Positions 1 to 10,889 of a stretch of DNA of 64,000 nt are shown here, one piece after another. The notes beneath the pieces are model-generated. The model was not told the origin of the DNA. It saw nothing but the letters and a program-made list of their open reading frames with translations, and did not search any database. The translations under genes were made by a program, and so were the position numbers. Numbering within the stretch: the stretch's first letter is position 1; each line of letters opens with the position of its first letter. This DNA is from Pseudoalteromonas spongiae UST010723-006 (GTDB lineage: Bacteria; Pseudomonadota; Gammaproteobacteria; Enterobacterales; Alteromonadaceae): NCBI RefSeq assembly GCF_000238255.3, contig NZ_CP011039.1, forward strand, positions 235,001-299,000, given 5' to 3'.

Positions 1-2274
<2,274 letters not shown>

Positions 2275-2395
2275 ACAACGCCAAAGTGGTTTATAACCCG
2301 CAGAAGTTGAATAGATTAAGATACTAAAGTAGACATTTACTTAAAAAAAGCTTTCCAGATTTAGATTTAAGACAAGCTCTTAAGTCAACCAGATT

Positions 2396-2513
2396 TGCTT
2401 GGTGACTATAGCGTTTTGGAACCACCTGACCCCATGCCGAACTCAGAAGTGAAACGAAACAGCGTCGATGATAGTGTGGGTTCGCCCATGTGAAAGTAGA
2501 ACATCGCCAAGCT
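2396..2513 (+). rRNA. rrf: 5S ribosomal RNA
   Basis: The gene begins near TGCTTGGTGAC and ends near ATCGCCAAGCTCCT, and these two ends pair to form helix I. The conserved core CACCTGACCCCATGCCGAAC and the following CTCAGAAGTGAAACG match bacterial 5S. It lies about 120 bp after the 23S end and just before a strong terminator, as expected for the end of an rrn operon. Confidence 0.97.
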
Positions 2514-2523
2514 CCTAATTAAG

Positions 2524-2556
2524 TAAAAAGCCCGCTCAATGAGCGGGCTTTTTTCG
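2524..2556 (+). terminator. rrn operon intrinsic terminator
   Basis: The stem GCCCGCTCA / TGAGCGGGC (2530-2548) has almost no loop, is preceded by A residues and is followed by TTTTTT. It lies directly after 5S and ends the rRNA operon. Confidence 0.95.
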
Positions 2557-2935
2557 TTTGAGTGTTTAATGAATTTACAGCGCTTTAATTCAGCAATAAA
2601 GCTGGGTTCCATCGGTCTTCCATGACCTCACCTCATTACACTGCGACACTTCGTGTCGGTTGTAATTCGTCTAATTAAGTAAAGTCGATAAAAGTTCTCT
2701 ATCCGCGAAGCTAATGGTATTTGTGCATTAAAGTACATTAGAATCGTTTGATGAGCTATTTGTGGAAGGAATACAAGTATAACTATAAATAGAGCTTAGT
2801 TTGTGAAGCGTAGTAGACCTGTTTTCAGGTACTAGCTTATTAGAAATAAAGGGTTTTCTGTTTGATAGACTGTGCCTAATCAAGAGTAATTGGTTTATCT
2901 AAAAAATTAAGATTTCGTTAGGTTTGGGAGCTGTA
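2557..2935. other. Intergenic region after rrn, no gene seen
   Basis: No convincing coding region is present in these 379 bases. The only structure noted is an imperfect hairpin at 2635-2666, in which ATTACA and TGTAAT flank a perfect CGACAC-TTC-GTGTCG core. It has no T-run, so it does not look like an intrinsic terminator. The stretch lies between the rrn terminator and the 3' end of the minus-strand lipoprotein gene. Confidence 0.5.
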
Positions 2936-3325
2936 TTATTCTCTTTCTATTACTTCACACTTTTTGTTCAAGCAAAGCGTTTGAGGTGCTGGATTATGTT
3001 CACAGCTAGAAAATGCTTTGTTTTTTTGATTATAAGCTTGTTCAAAGGATGTAATTTCAGATGCCAAGAATTCAATGTCTTCTTGTTTGCTCGTCTTAAT
3101 TGAATAGATATCAAAGCGACTTGGGCCACCGCATGCGCGTTCGCCATAAGAAATTACACGGCATTGATAGCTTGCATCACATGATTTATCTTCAATAGCT
3201 TTCTGAAGTTTAGTTTCTGCATCAGTAATGGTAATAATTTTACTCTCTGTGTTGAAGTCATTTGATTGACATCCAAAGAGCAAGATGCTTAAGGTTAGCA
3301 TCGGTGAGATTTTAATAAATTTCAT
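2936..3325 (-). CDS. Small putative lipoprotein, function unknown
   Basis: The product has 129 residues and starts with a lipoprotein signal, MKFIKISPMLTLSILLFGC, so Cys19 would be lipidated after cleavage at an LFGC lipobox. The mature part carries paired cysteines in the patterns CDASYQCRV, RACGGPSRFDIYS and CEHNPAPQTLCLNKKC. This arrangement, with a CGGP motif and a C-terminal cysteine cluster, recurs in small uncharacterised periplasmic proteins of proteobacteria (from memory). The cysteines probably form disulfides outside the cytoplasm. It lies 100 bp downstream of the LytTR regulator on the same strand and could be co-transcribed with it. No function is assigned. Confidence 0.75.
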   Translation of the reverse strand: MKFIKISPMLTLSILLFGCQSNDFNTESKIITITDAETKLQKAIEDKSCDASYQCRVISYGERACGGPSRFDIYSIKTSKQEDIEFLASEITSFEQAYNQKNKAFSSCEHNPAPQTLCLNKKCEVIERE

Positions 3326-3425
3326 AGATAAGTGTTTATACGAGTTATCTTTTATTTACTCATACTAGCACAAACAAACTATTTATATCATACAAACACT
3401 TATCACATGAATTATATCGTAGTTG

Positions 3426-4178
3426 TTAGATGATGCCTGTCATTGATGATTTATATCGTCTTGAAAGGCTAAGTTGATGGCCATTGCGCAAGGTAACCTG
3501 ATAATCGCCACTGTCGGTGGGTTTGAGTTCGGCAATACACTTTTTCCTGACGATTACACTACGATGAATGCGTATAAACCCTAAATCAGCTAGTTTGGTT
3601 TCCATAGCAGATAGTGTTTCTCTGTGAAGTGTTGGGCGCTCTTCATTCACTAAATATAGTTCGACATAGTTACCAGCGCCGCCAACCCAGACGATGTCGT
3701 TGCAATCGATCAACTTAATTCTTCCAGAATCTTTTACTATAAGTGTTTGATCAGTCGAGTTTAATTGATTAATTAAGCTTTGAATATTCTCAAAAGGGAG
3801 TTGCTTGTTGTTATTGAGTCGTGACGAAAGCTTTTTAATGCACTTACTAAATCGATTCCTATCGCATGGGAATAAAAGATAGTCAGCAAAATCATGTTCG
3901 AATGCGTAAATTGCCTCAGCTTCTGATTCTCCAAGATAAACGATCTGTGTATAGTCAGGGCATTCTTGAGCTAATGTTTCTAACGCGTCTAAATCAGGCA
4001 GCAAGTTGTGATTAATAAAAAGAACGTCAGCTTGCATTGTGTTTACAATGCTGATTGCTTCAGACCAGTCAAACGCCAAAGCAATTGCTTCAAAGTTTTC
4101 GTGCTCCTTTAACAATGTTTTTAGTGCAGACTTATTGCTTTCTTTTTCGTCTGCAATAACGAGACTAAACTTTCTCAT
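3426..4178 (-). CDS. LytTR-family response regulator with degenerate receiver
   Basis: The product has 250 residues. Residues 1-118 align with a CheY-like receiver; residues about 142-248 form a LytTR DNA-binding domain (DSGRIKLIDCNDIVWVGGAG, then IRIHRSVIVRKKCI and GHQLSLSRRYK). The receiver keeps the first acidic pair (Asp10, Glu11). The position of the phospho-acceptor Asp, four residues before Pro61, is His57. The conserved Thr/Ser is Gly83 and the conserved Lys is Phe103. Phosphorylation in the usual way is therefore unlikely, and the protein may respond to a ligand or partner or be constitutive. It is divergent from the first TonB-dependent receptor across 321 bp, so it may control that gene; this is inference. 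No histidine kinase is adjacent. Confidence 0.9.
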   Translation of the reverse strand: MRKFSLVIADEKESNKSALKTLLKEHENFEAIALAFDWSEAISIVNTMQADVLFINHNLLPDLDALETLAQECPDYTQIVYLGESEAEAIYAFEHDFADYLLFPCDRNRFSKCIKKLSSRLNNNKQLPFENIQSLINQLNSTDQTLIVKDSGRIKLIDCNDIVWVGGAGNYVELYLVNEERPTLHRETLSAMETKLADLGFIRIHRSVIVRKKCIAELKPTDSGDYQVTLRNGHQLSLSRRYKSSMTGII

Positions 4179-4499
4179 TACGCAAGTTCCTTCTAACTAT
4201 AAGGTCTGTGCATTTTGTCATTGATTTGTCTATGGTGTTAGTCTTTTTGGGTAACAAGGAGTAACAAAATGTTAGTGGTTATTAAGTAGGTAACCCTTGC
4301 GATGTAAAGTATTTGTGAAACTATTTTTATTTTTGTAAATAAAACGACATTTTAATCCGCTTAAATTGATTTTAGCGCCGCTTGTGTATTCGGTGTGGTA
4401 ACTAAATATACTTGTTATTATTTTGTAAACGATGTTAAAGTTAGATTGAAACAATAAAGCAACAATATAATAACATGAGATTTCCCGGGAGAATCTAAT
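4179..4499. promoter_or_regulatory. Divergent promoter region, LytTR regulator / TonB receptor 1
   Basis: This 321-bp AT-rich region must hold promoters for both flanking genes. A tandem 10-bp near-repeat, GTAACAAGGA then GTAACAAAAT, lies at 4251-4270, about 75 bp upstream of the regulator's start. It could be a regulator site, since LytTR proteins bind direct repeats, but the spacing is not the usual one. The receptor start is preceded by CCCGGGAGAATCT, similar to the ribosome binding region of the other two receptors. No -10/-35 pair is claimed. Confidence 0.4.
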
Positions 4500-7397
4500 A
4501 TGGCTCAATTTAAGAAGTCAGTCTTAAAAGTAGCGGTATCAACAGCGCTACTGTCAGGCGTTACTTTTTCAGCTAATGCAGCTGAAGAGGCAGCGGAAAA
4601 CCAAGTCGAACGCATTGAAGTTACTGGTTCACGTATTAAGCGAACTGATATGGAAGGTGCGAACCCAGTCACGACTATAGATGCAGCAGCAATTAGCAAA
4701 ATGAGTGTTAACAACGTTGGCGACTTACTGCAAAATTTAACCTCATCTGCAGGCGCAGCGGTCAATACTCAGACCAATAATGGCGGTGACTCTAGTACGC
4801 GTTTCTCATTGCGAGGTATAGGTGATGAAAGAACACTAGTGTTAATCAATGGTCGTCGTGTGGTTGCTGGCGGTAATGGCGCAAATGCTTCCGTTGACCT
4901 TAATACTATTCCAACTTCGGTAGTTAAGCGTGTAGAAGTTTTGAAAGATGGTGCTTCTGCTACTTACGGTTCTGATGCGATCGCGGGTGTGGTGAATATT
5001 ATCACGCGAAATGATTATGAAGGGTTTGAACTAAAACTGAACGCGGGTCAAAGTGGCGAAGGTGATGCTGAAGCTAAAGGGGTTGATTTAACATTTGGTA
5101 CAGCGAGTGATCGCGGAAATGTTGTTGTGTCATTAGGTTATAACGACCAAGGTGACGCCTTTCAGGGAGACAGAAGTTTTTCAGAGTATGAACTTCGTGC
5201 CTATGCTGATGGTAGCACTGAGCGAGGCGGTTCATCTGCGCCACCTTGGAGCAATATGGATGGTTACGATGGTGGCAATGTAACACAAGGGCCTGAGTTT
5301 GGTGATTGGCGCCCTTATGATGGGGCGACAGATTCATATAACTATAACCCAGTGAATTATCTACAAACTCCAAGTAAACGTAAATATGTGAATGTGTTTG
5401 CAAACTACTTGCTAGGTGAGTTTGGTGTTTTAGGTGAAGTAAACTCATTTGCGGAGATGAGTTATGTACAAACGGTCGGTAAACGCTTAATTGCACCTGA
5501 GCCATTAGCACCACTTATTTTCTTCGGTACTGCAGCACCGTATTCGCCAGACAACTATTACAACGTAAAATATGGTCCGAAAGATCCAGACGGTAATTCA
5601 TTCCAGATAGATGATTGGCGTCGCCGTATGCTAGAAACGGGCGGTCGTAAAAATGAACGAGATTACAAGACATTTAGAACTGTAGTAGGTTTTAATGGTG
5701 TATTTGAAAATGGCTGGGATTGGGAGATCTCGTATAATTTCGGTCAAAGTGACGCAACAGAGCGTGCTGAAGGCTATTTCAACCTAGCTCGAGTAGGTGA
5801 TGCTGCAGGTCCAACAGGTTGGTTAGATGCAAACGGGTCACTTATTACCGATGCTGACGGTAACGCAATTGTAGATGCTGCGAATGGCGCTCAGCTTGTA
5901 TGTTTGAATGCTGAAGGTGCTGTAATTGATGGGTGTGTTCCACTTAACATATTTGGCCAACCTGGTACTGATACTGCAATTACACCTGAAATGTTACAGT
6001 ATATTTCGGGAGACTATAACACAACAGAGTTAGGTCAAAACCGCCAAGAGACTCTTTCTGCTATTATTTCTGGTGACTTATTTGATTTACCAGCGGGCCC
6101 TGTAGGGTTTGCAGCGGGATATGAATACCGTAAAGAATCAGGATATTACAAGCCTGATTCGCTAATCCTTCAAGGTACAACTACAGCTGGAAACGCAGTA
6201 AGTACGGAAGGTGGATATGATGTACAAGAAGTGTTTGGTGAAGCGATTGTGCCAATTTTGGACGACGCACCATTTGCTCACATGCTCGAGTTAAGCGCAG
6301 CATTCCGTTATTCGGATTATAGTTCTTTTGGAGACAATACATCGGGTAAAATTGGTCTTAAATGGATGCCTACAGATGCGTTGTTACTTCGTTCGACTGT
6401 TTCAACTGCATTTCGAGCACCAACAATTGATGACTTAGTAGGCGGCGCAGCTATAGGCTTCCCAGAGGCTGCAGATCCATGTGATGCGAACACGTATGGG
6501 TCAGATGCAGCATATGAAGCAGTGAAAAACTCACCGAATTTTGCAAATTGTATTGCAACAGGTGTTCCTGCGAATGGATATGATTCAGATGGTGTTGAGC
6601 AAATTCCATCAAACACCGGTGGTGCAGAAAACTGGGGCGGTTCGATTGAGTTAGAGCCTGAAGAAGCTGATGTTTTAACTGTAGGCATGGTTTACACACC
6701 AGACTTTGTTGAGAATCTATCTTTCAGTGTCGATTACTGGGAAATTCAACTTGATAATGCGCTATCTACAGTAGGTACTCAAAGTACTTTAACAGGATGT
6801 TTCGAGCGAGGTGAATACTGTGACCGTATTACTCGATTTGGCGCAGACAGTGCTGCATATGGCGGTATTATTACGGTAGATGATTATGCGGTAAACGTAG
6901 GTGGTATCGATACTGCAGGTATTGACTTTGATATTCGTTATACTTTTGATTCGAACTTTGGTGAATGGCGCCTGTCTCTAGATGGTACTTACTTACTTGA
7001 ATACGATAAGCACTTAGCATCTGAAACAATTGATCATGTTGGCCGCTTTGAAGTAAATCATGATGGTCACTTTGCAGAGTTAAAAACTAACTTTACAGTG
7101 GGTTGGTCAAAAGATGATTGGGATGCAACACTTACCACGCGTTACATTGATGGCGTTACTGAAACAGAAAATGGTTGGTGGACAGACCCGTTTGATCGCA
7201 GTGTAGAATCAAATGTAGTCGTTGATTTACAGGGTAGTTATTTAGTGACAGATCACTTAACAGTTACTGCTGGTATTGATAACTTATTTGATGAAGAACC
7301 GCCATTCGTATTCTCGGCATTCGGTGCAAATACTGACGTAGCAACTTACGATATTATTGGCCGTTATATGTACTTACGTGCTGTTGTTAGCTTTTAA
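4500..7397 (+). CDS. TonB-dependent outer membrane receptor 1
   Basis: The product has 965 residues. A signal peptide ends near ANA-AEE (about residue 28). The plug follows at about 36-165, opening with VERIEVTGSRIKR and containing LRGIGDERTLVLINGRR and the ending YGSDAIAGVVNII. The rest is a 22-strand-type barrel ending in aromatic Phe965, the outer-membrane sorting signal. It imports a substrate across the outer membrane using TonB energy; the substrate cannot be told from sequence. Cysteine pairs (around DPCDANTYG and CFERGEYC) probably form loop disulfides. It is the longest of three tandem paralogues. It is followed by its own terminator, so it appears monocistronic. Confidence 0.95.
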   Translation: MAQFKKSVLKVAVSTALLSGVTFSANAAEEAAENQVERIEVTGSRIKRTDMEGANPVTTIDAAAISKMSVNNVGDLLQNLTSSAGAAVNTQTNNGGDSSTRFSLRGIGDERTLVLINGRRVVAGGNGANASVDLNTIPTSVVKRVEVLKDGASATYGSDAIAGVVNIITRNDYEGFELKLNAGQSGEGDAEAKGVDLTFGTASDRGNVVVSLGYNDQGDAFQGDRSFSEYELRAYADGSTERGGSSAPPWSNMDGYDGGNVTQGPEFGDWRPYDGATDSYNYNPVNYLQTPSKRKYVNVFANYLLGEFGVLGEVNSFAEMSYVQTVGKRLIAPEPLAPLIFFGTAAPYSPDNYYNVKYGPKDPDGNSFQIDDWRRRMLETGGRKNERDYKTFRTVVGFNGVFENGWDWEISYNFGQSDATERAEGYFNLARVGDAAGPTGWLDANGSLITDADGNAIVDAANGAQLVCLNAEGAVIDGCVPLNIFGQPGTDTAITPEMLQYISGDYNTTELGQNRQETLSAIISGDLFDLPAGPVGFAAGYEYRKESGYYKPDSLILQGTTTAGNAVSTEGGYDVQEVFGEAIVPILDDAPFAHMLELSAAFRYSDYSSFGDNTSGKIGLKWMPTDALLLRSTVSTAFRAPTIDDLVGGAAIGFPEAADPCDANTYGSDAAYEAVKNSPNFANCIATGVPANGYDSDGVEQIPSNTGGAENWGGSIELEPEEADVLTVGMVYTPDFVENLSFSVDYWEIQLDNALSTVGTQSTLTGCFERGEYCDRITRFGADSAAYGGIITVDDYAVNVGGIDTAGIDFDIRYTFDSNFGEWRLSLDGTYLLEYDKHLASETIDHVGRFEVNHDGHFAELKTNFTVGWSKDDWDATLTTRYIDGVTETENGWWTDPFDRSVESNVVVDLQGSYLVTDHLTVTAGIDNLFDEEPPFVFSAFGANTDVATYDIIGRYMYLRAVVSF

Positions 7398-7414
7398 CGG
7401 ACTATAACCCTGGT

Positions 7415-7440
7415 AGGGGTGTTTAATCACCCCTTTTTTA
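7415..7440 (+). terminator. Terminator after TonB receptor 1
   Basis: The stem AGGGGTG / CACCCCT (7415-7421 and 7428-7434) encloses TTTAAT and is followed by a T-run. It lies 18 bp after the receptor's stop codon. Confidence 0.9.
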
Positions 7441-7455
7441 TTTAAGGACAATAAA

Positions 7456-7731
7456 ATGTATAAATCTCTAATAATTTTGAGTGTTTCACTGTTATTTATA
7501 GTTGGTTGTGAATCGTCACAAGATATGTTTAAGCGAGATCAAGTTGCTAGTGTACAGAAAAAACAAGCTGATAACGACGTTAATGGAGTGAGATGTGAAA
7601 TAATGTCTCGCACAGGTAGCAATCGAAAAACTAAAGTGTGTCGTACAATTGAGCAAATTAAGCGTGATGAAGAAGTTGCGCAAAATACACTTAAGCGGTT
7701 GAACAAACCAGAGATTACGCGTGGGCAGTAA
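7456..7731 (+). CDS. Small putative lipoprotein, function unknown
   Basis: The product has 91 residues with the N-terminus MYKSLIILSVSLLFIVGCES, a lipoprotein signal with lipobox IVGC, so Cys18 would be lipidated. The start has a good Shine-Dalgarno sequence, AAGGA, nine bases upstream. The mature part is short, charged and lysine/glutamine-rich (KKQADNDVNGVRCEIMSRTG), with two further cysteines that may form one disulfide. The pattern RCEIMSRTGSN...KTKVCRTIEQ resembles a small family of uncharacterised gammaproteobacterial proteins, from memory. It lies between receptors 1 and 2 and just after the receptor 1 terminator, so it would rely on read-through or its own promoter. Confidence 0.7.
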   Translation: MYKSLIILSVSLLFIVGCESSQDMFKRDQVASVQKKQADNDVNGVRCEIMSRTGSNRKTKVCRTIEQIKRDEEVAQNTLKRLNKPEITRGQ

Positions 7732-7902
7732 ATGCTAAAGAGCTTCATTCAGCAAGAGCAGCCCCAACTTTTTCTATATACAGAACACTAGAAAGTAAAT
7801 ATTTGTATCTTTTTGTTTCCGGCTTATGGCTTTATAACTAACCTTGAGCCGTTTACCACTTACTTCATTCCTTTAAAGTAATATAAATAGCAATAGTCTT
7901 CC

Positions 7903-7959
7903 AATGTAATTAGGTTGCAATTTGCGTTTGACTAAGTCGCGCAATTTTTCCAGGGAGAT
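7903..7959 (+). promoter_or_regulatory. Conserved leader upstream of TonB receptor 2
   Basis: This block matches 10823-10884 upstream of receptor 3. Shared pieces in order are AATGTAATTAGGTTG, TGCGTTT, ACTA, GCGCAAT and CCAGGGAGAT, the last being the ribosome binding region. Conservation of noncoding bases between paralogues points to a shared regulatory element or recent duplication. Confidence 0.65.
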
Positions 7960-7966
7960 TATAATA

Positions 7967-10591
7967 ATGAATACATTTAAAAAGTCAGCGCTAAAAATAG
8001 CAATGACATCCGCGTTGTTAACAGGGGTTAACTTAAATGCAAATGCAGCTGAAGAACGTTCAGCTGAAGACGTAGAGCGTATTGAAATTACAGGTTCACG
8101 TATTAAACGTTCAGACCTTGAAACAGCCACACCAGTCACAGTAATTTCAGCAGAATCTATTAAAGAACAAGGTTTTGATAGTGTAGCTGACGTTTTACGA
8201 AATACATCATTTAACACGTTAGGTTCTTACCGCGAACAATCGGGTAGCAGTTTTGGCGGTGCCGCGCTAGTTAACCTTAGAGGTTTAGGTGAAGATCGTA
8301 CTGCTGTACTAATAAATGGTCGCCGTGTGCCGGGCAATGCTTTCACTGGCAGTTCGGCGGTTGATATCAACACAATCCCAATGTCTGCGGTTGAAAGTAT
8401 TCAAATTCTTACAGATAGTGCATCTGCTGTTTATGGTGCGGATGCGATTGGTGGTGTTATTAACATCATTATGAAGAAAAACTTCGATGGCACAGTTGTT
8501 GAATACAACAGTGATATTCCTAGTCAAGACGGTGGTGATAGAGAATCTTTCAAGATCACTACAGGTACTTCAAGTGATGTTTCAAGCGTTCTTTTCTCGT
8601 TTGAGTATTCGAAGAAAGATCATATCGCAGATAAAGATCGTGACTATACAGGTTTTGTGCAAACTGGCACTGGTATCCCGCGTGATGGTATCGATATTAC
8701 CGGTGCAAATGCTGGGGGTAATACCGGCTTTGATTTAGACTTTACAGAAGGTTTCGCTGTAGGCCCGTGTAATGATGATACCTCGTTACTAGTTCGCGAC
8801 CCTTTCGGTTACGCTGGTGAAGGTTGTGGCTATATCTTTAGTGAAGTGTCGTATAACACAATGGATGTTGAGCGCTTTTCTACGTTTGTTGATGCTAGAA
8901 GAGAGCTTGGTGATGACCATCAGATCTATTTTGAGAGTCGAATTTCTAAAGTTGAGTCATATGGTCGTTTTGCACCAGCCATTGGTGGTTTCTCTGTTTC
9001 GGCAGACGCACCTATTAATCCAGTAGGTGAAAACTTTATTCTTTATCACCGATTTAAAGGCCACGGAACTCGAAACGATAGCATTGATGCGACTGAAATT
9101 GATGCAGTACTTGGCTTTAATGGTGTTATAGGCTCAACTGATATTGAATATGATGTTAGTTTCCGTAAATACCGATACGATGCGAATAGCCGAGGCGAAA
9201 ATTACATTCTAAAATCTAACATAGAAGCGTTAGTGGCTAGTGGGGCATATAATTACTTAGACCCATATTCTGAAGATTCTGAGCATAAAGCTGCTATTGC
9301 AAATAGTAACGCTACGCTATCTCGTGACCTAGGCAATGAAACATCTTCATTCCAAGTTGTGTTGAATGGTTCAACGGATATTGAACTTGGATTAGGTGGC
9401 GACGGGCTTCAATGGTCTGCTGGTGCAGAATATGTAAGTGAAGATTATAAAGATATTTATGATGCATATCGCGAAGCACGCAATGTATTAGGTTCATCAG
9501 GTAACAGCGCGGCTGGTGAGCGTAAACGTTCCGCAGTATTTGGCGAACTTTATGTACCGATTATTGAAGGTTTAGATATTAATATGGCGGTGCGTTATGA
9601 TGACTATGATGATTTTGGCTCAGAAGTCTCACCATCAATTTCAGCATCTTATGTTGCGACTGACTGGCTTAAATTACGAGCTTCATATGGTCAAGGTTTT
9701 AAAGCACCAAATCTAACGGATTTATATGCGCAACCACAACAGAGTTTTGATGGTATCGTTGATACGACTCGTTGTCGTGCACAAGGTATCGCAGATAAAG
9801 ATTGCCCAGCAGGTCAGCAAGAGACATATTCAGCGGGCAACCCAGACTTGAAAGCTGAAACTTCAGAATCATATAACTTTGGTATCATTTTAGAACCGGT
9901 AGATAACTTCTTAATTACAGCTGATTACTATAGTGTTGAGCTTGAAGATGTTGTTACTCAAATTGAATTTAAAGATGTATTTGAGCTTGAGCAAGCGAAC
10001 AATCTTCCTGCAGGTGTAATTGTTAATCGTGCTCCTTCGCAAAATGGTATACCAGGAGCGATAACGCGATGCGCAGTTAAAAAATACCCAGATTGTGGCC
10101 TAATTAATCCTGTTGCTAACCTTGCATCACGAACTGTTGAAGGTGTTGATTTAAAGATCCAGTATTTGCATGAAACCAGCTTTGGTGATTTTAGACCTGA
10201 ACTACAATGGTCTCATATTGCAACTTATGAAGAAGAAATCTTAGGTGTATTATTTGATCAACCAGGTACACAAGGTTATCCAGCAAATCGTGCTAATTTC
10301 AATTTCTTATATGAAATTGGCGACTTACGCGTGAATTATATGTACCAGTGGATTGCTGAAACAGACTCGGACACAGGCGGTAAGTTTGAAGCGTGGGATA
10401 CTCATTCAATTAATGCTATTTATTCTGCGATGGATGGGTTAGACCTTGCTTTTGGTGTACGTAACTTAACAGACGAAGATCCGGCAATTGATACTGTAGG
10501 TGGTTGGGTGCAGGACTCTGCAGCAACTTCACGAGATTTATATTCACTTGATGGACGAGTATTTACACTCGGCGTTAAATATTCATTTTAA
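7967..10591 (+). CDS. TonB-dependent outer membrane receptor 2
   Basis: The product has 874 residues from the chosen ATG at 7967, which follows CCAGGGAGATT at normal spacing and begins MNTFKKSALKIAMTSALL, a typical signal peptide ending at ANA-AEE. An in-frame upstream ATG at 7922 would add 15 residues before the signal and lies inside the conserved leader, so it is rejected. The plug opens with VERIEITGSRIKRSDLE and ends with YGADAIGGVINIIMKK. The barrel ends in Phe (VKYSF). A loop carries the cysteine pair CRAQGIADKDC. It is a paralogue of its neighbours; the substrate is unknown. It is monocistronic, with its own leader and terminator. Confidence 0.95.
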   Translation: MNTFKKSALKIAMTSALLTGVNLNANAAEERSAEDVERIEITGSRIKRSDLETATPVTVISAESIKEQGFDSVADVLRNTSFNTLGSYREQSGSSFGGAALVNLRGLGEDRTAVLINGRRVPGNAFTGSSAVDINTIPMSAVESIQILTDSASAVYGADAIGGVINIIMKKNFDGTVVEYNSDIPSQDGGDRESFKITTGTSSDVSSVLFSFEYSKKDHIADKDRDYTGFVQTGTGIPRDGIDITGANAGGNTGFDLDFTEGFAVGPCNDDTSLLVRDPFGYAGEGCGYIFSEVSYNTMDVERFSTFVDARRELGDDHQIYFESRISKVESYGRFAPAIGGFSVSADAPINPVGENFILYHRFKGHGTRNDSIDATEIDAVLGFNGVIGSTDIEYDVSFRKYRYDANSRGENYILKSNIEALVASGAYNYLDPYSEDSEHKAAIANSNATLSRDLGNETSSFQVVLNGSTDIELGLGGDGLQWSAGAEYVSEDYKDIYDAYREARNVLGSSGNSAAGERKRSAVFGELYVPIIEGLDINMAVRYDDYDDFGSEVSPSISASYVATDWLKLRASYGQGFKAPNLTDLYAQPQQSFDGIVDTTRCRAQGIADKDCPAGQQETYSAGNPDLKAETSESYNFGIILEPVDNFLITADYYSVELEDVVTQIEFKDVFELEQANNLPAGVIVNRAPSQNGIPGAITRCAVKKYPDCGLINPVANLASRTVEGVDLKIQYLHETSFGDFRPELQWSHIATYEEEILGVLFDQPGTQGYPANRANFNFLYEIGDLRVNYMYQWIAETDSDTGGKFEAWDTHSINAIYSAMDGLDLAFGVRNLTDEDPAIDTVGGWVQDSAATSRDLYSLDGRVFTLGVKYSF

Positions 10592-10610
10592 TTAGTAGTT
10601 TAGTAACTCA

Positions 10611-10641
10611 AAGCCAGCGACATTGTCGTTGGCTTTTTTAT
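10611..10641 (+). terminator. Terminator after TonB receptor 2
   Basis: The stem AAAGCCAGCGAC / GTCGTTGGCTTT encloses ATT and ends in a T-run. It lies 20 bp after the stop codon. Confidence 0.9.
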
Positions 10642-10822
10642 GTCTTAAATTAAGGGATTAATTTACTATTTCAAGTATTGCTGGTGTGAATCTTTAAATA
10701 TTAATCAACAGAAAGTTAATACGTGTTTCTTTATATTTCAGGTTTATAGTTTTTGAATTCAACTCTCGCCGCTTATCCTCAAATTAGATCCTCTTGAATA
10801 ATACAAATGGAAATACCTGCTT

Positions 10823-10884
10823 AATGTAATTAGGTTGAGGTCTGCGTTTAACTAGTTTAGCGCAATATTATTCCAGGGAGATAA
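10823..10884 (+). promoter_or_regulatory. Conserved leader upstream of TonB receptor 3
   Basis: This is the second copy of the leader seen at 7903-7959. It has AATGTAATTAGGTTG, TGCGTTT, ACTA, GCGCAAT and CCAGGGAGAT in the same order and nearly the same spacing, with a few extra bases before the ribosome binding region. The sequences further upstream of the two genes do not match by eye, so the conservation is limited to about 60 bp. Confidence 0.65.
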
Positions 10885-10889
10885 AATAA

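Noticed and set aside
2406..2612. Minus-strand reading frame across 5S rRNA
   Set aside because: It covers the 5S gene and the rrn terminator, so it is not a real gene.
6317..6699. Minus-strand frames inside TonB receptor 1
   Set aside because: The receptor frame has domain motifs throughout; the opposite-strand frames show only low-complexity Ser/His/Leu sequence.
7922..7966. Upstream in-frame start of TonB receptor 2
   Set aside because: It falls inside the conserved noncoding leader and would put 15 residues before a normal signal peptide.
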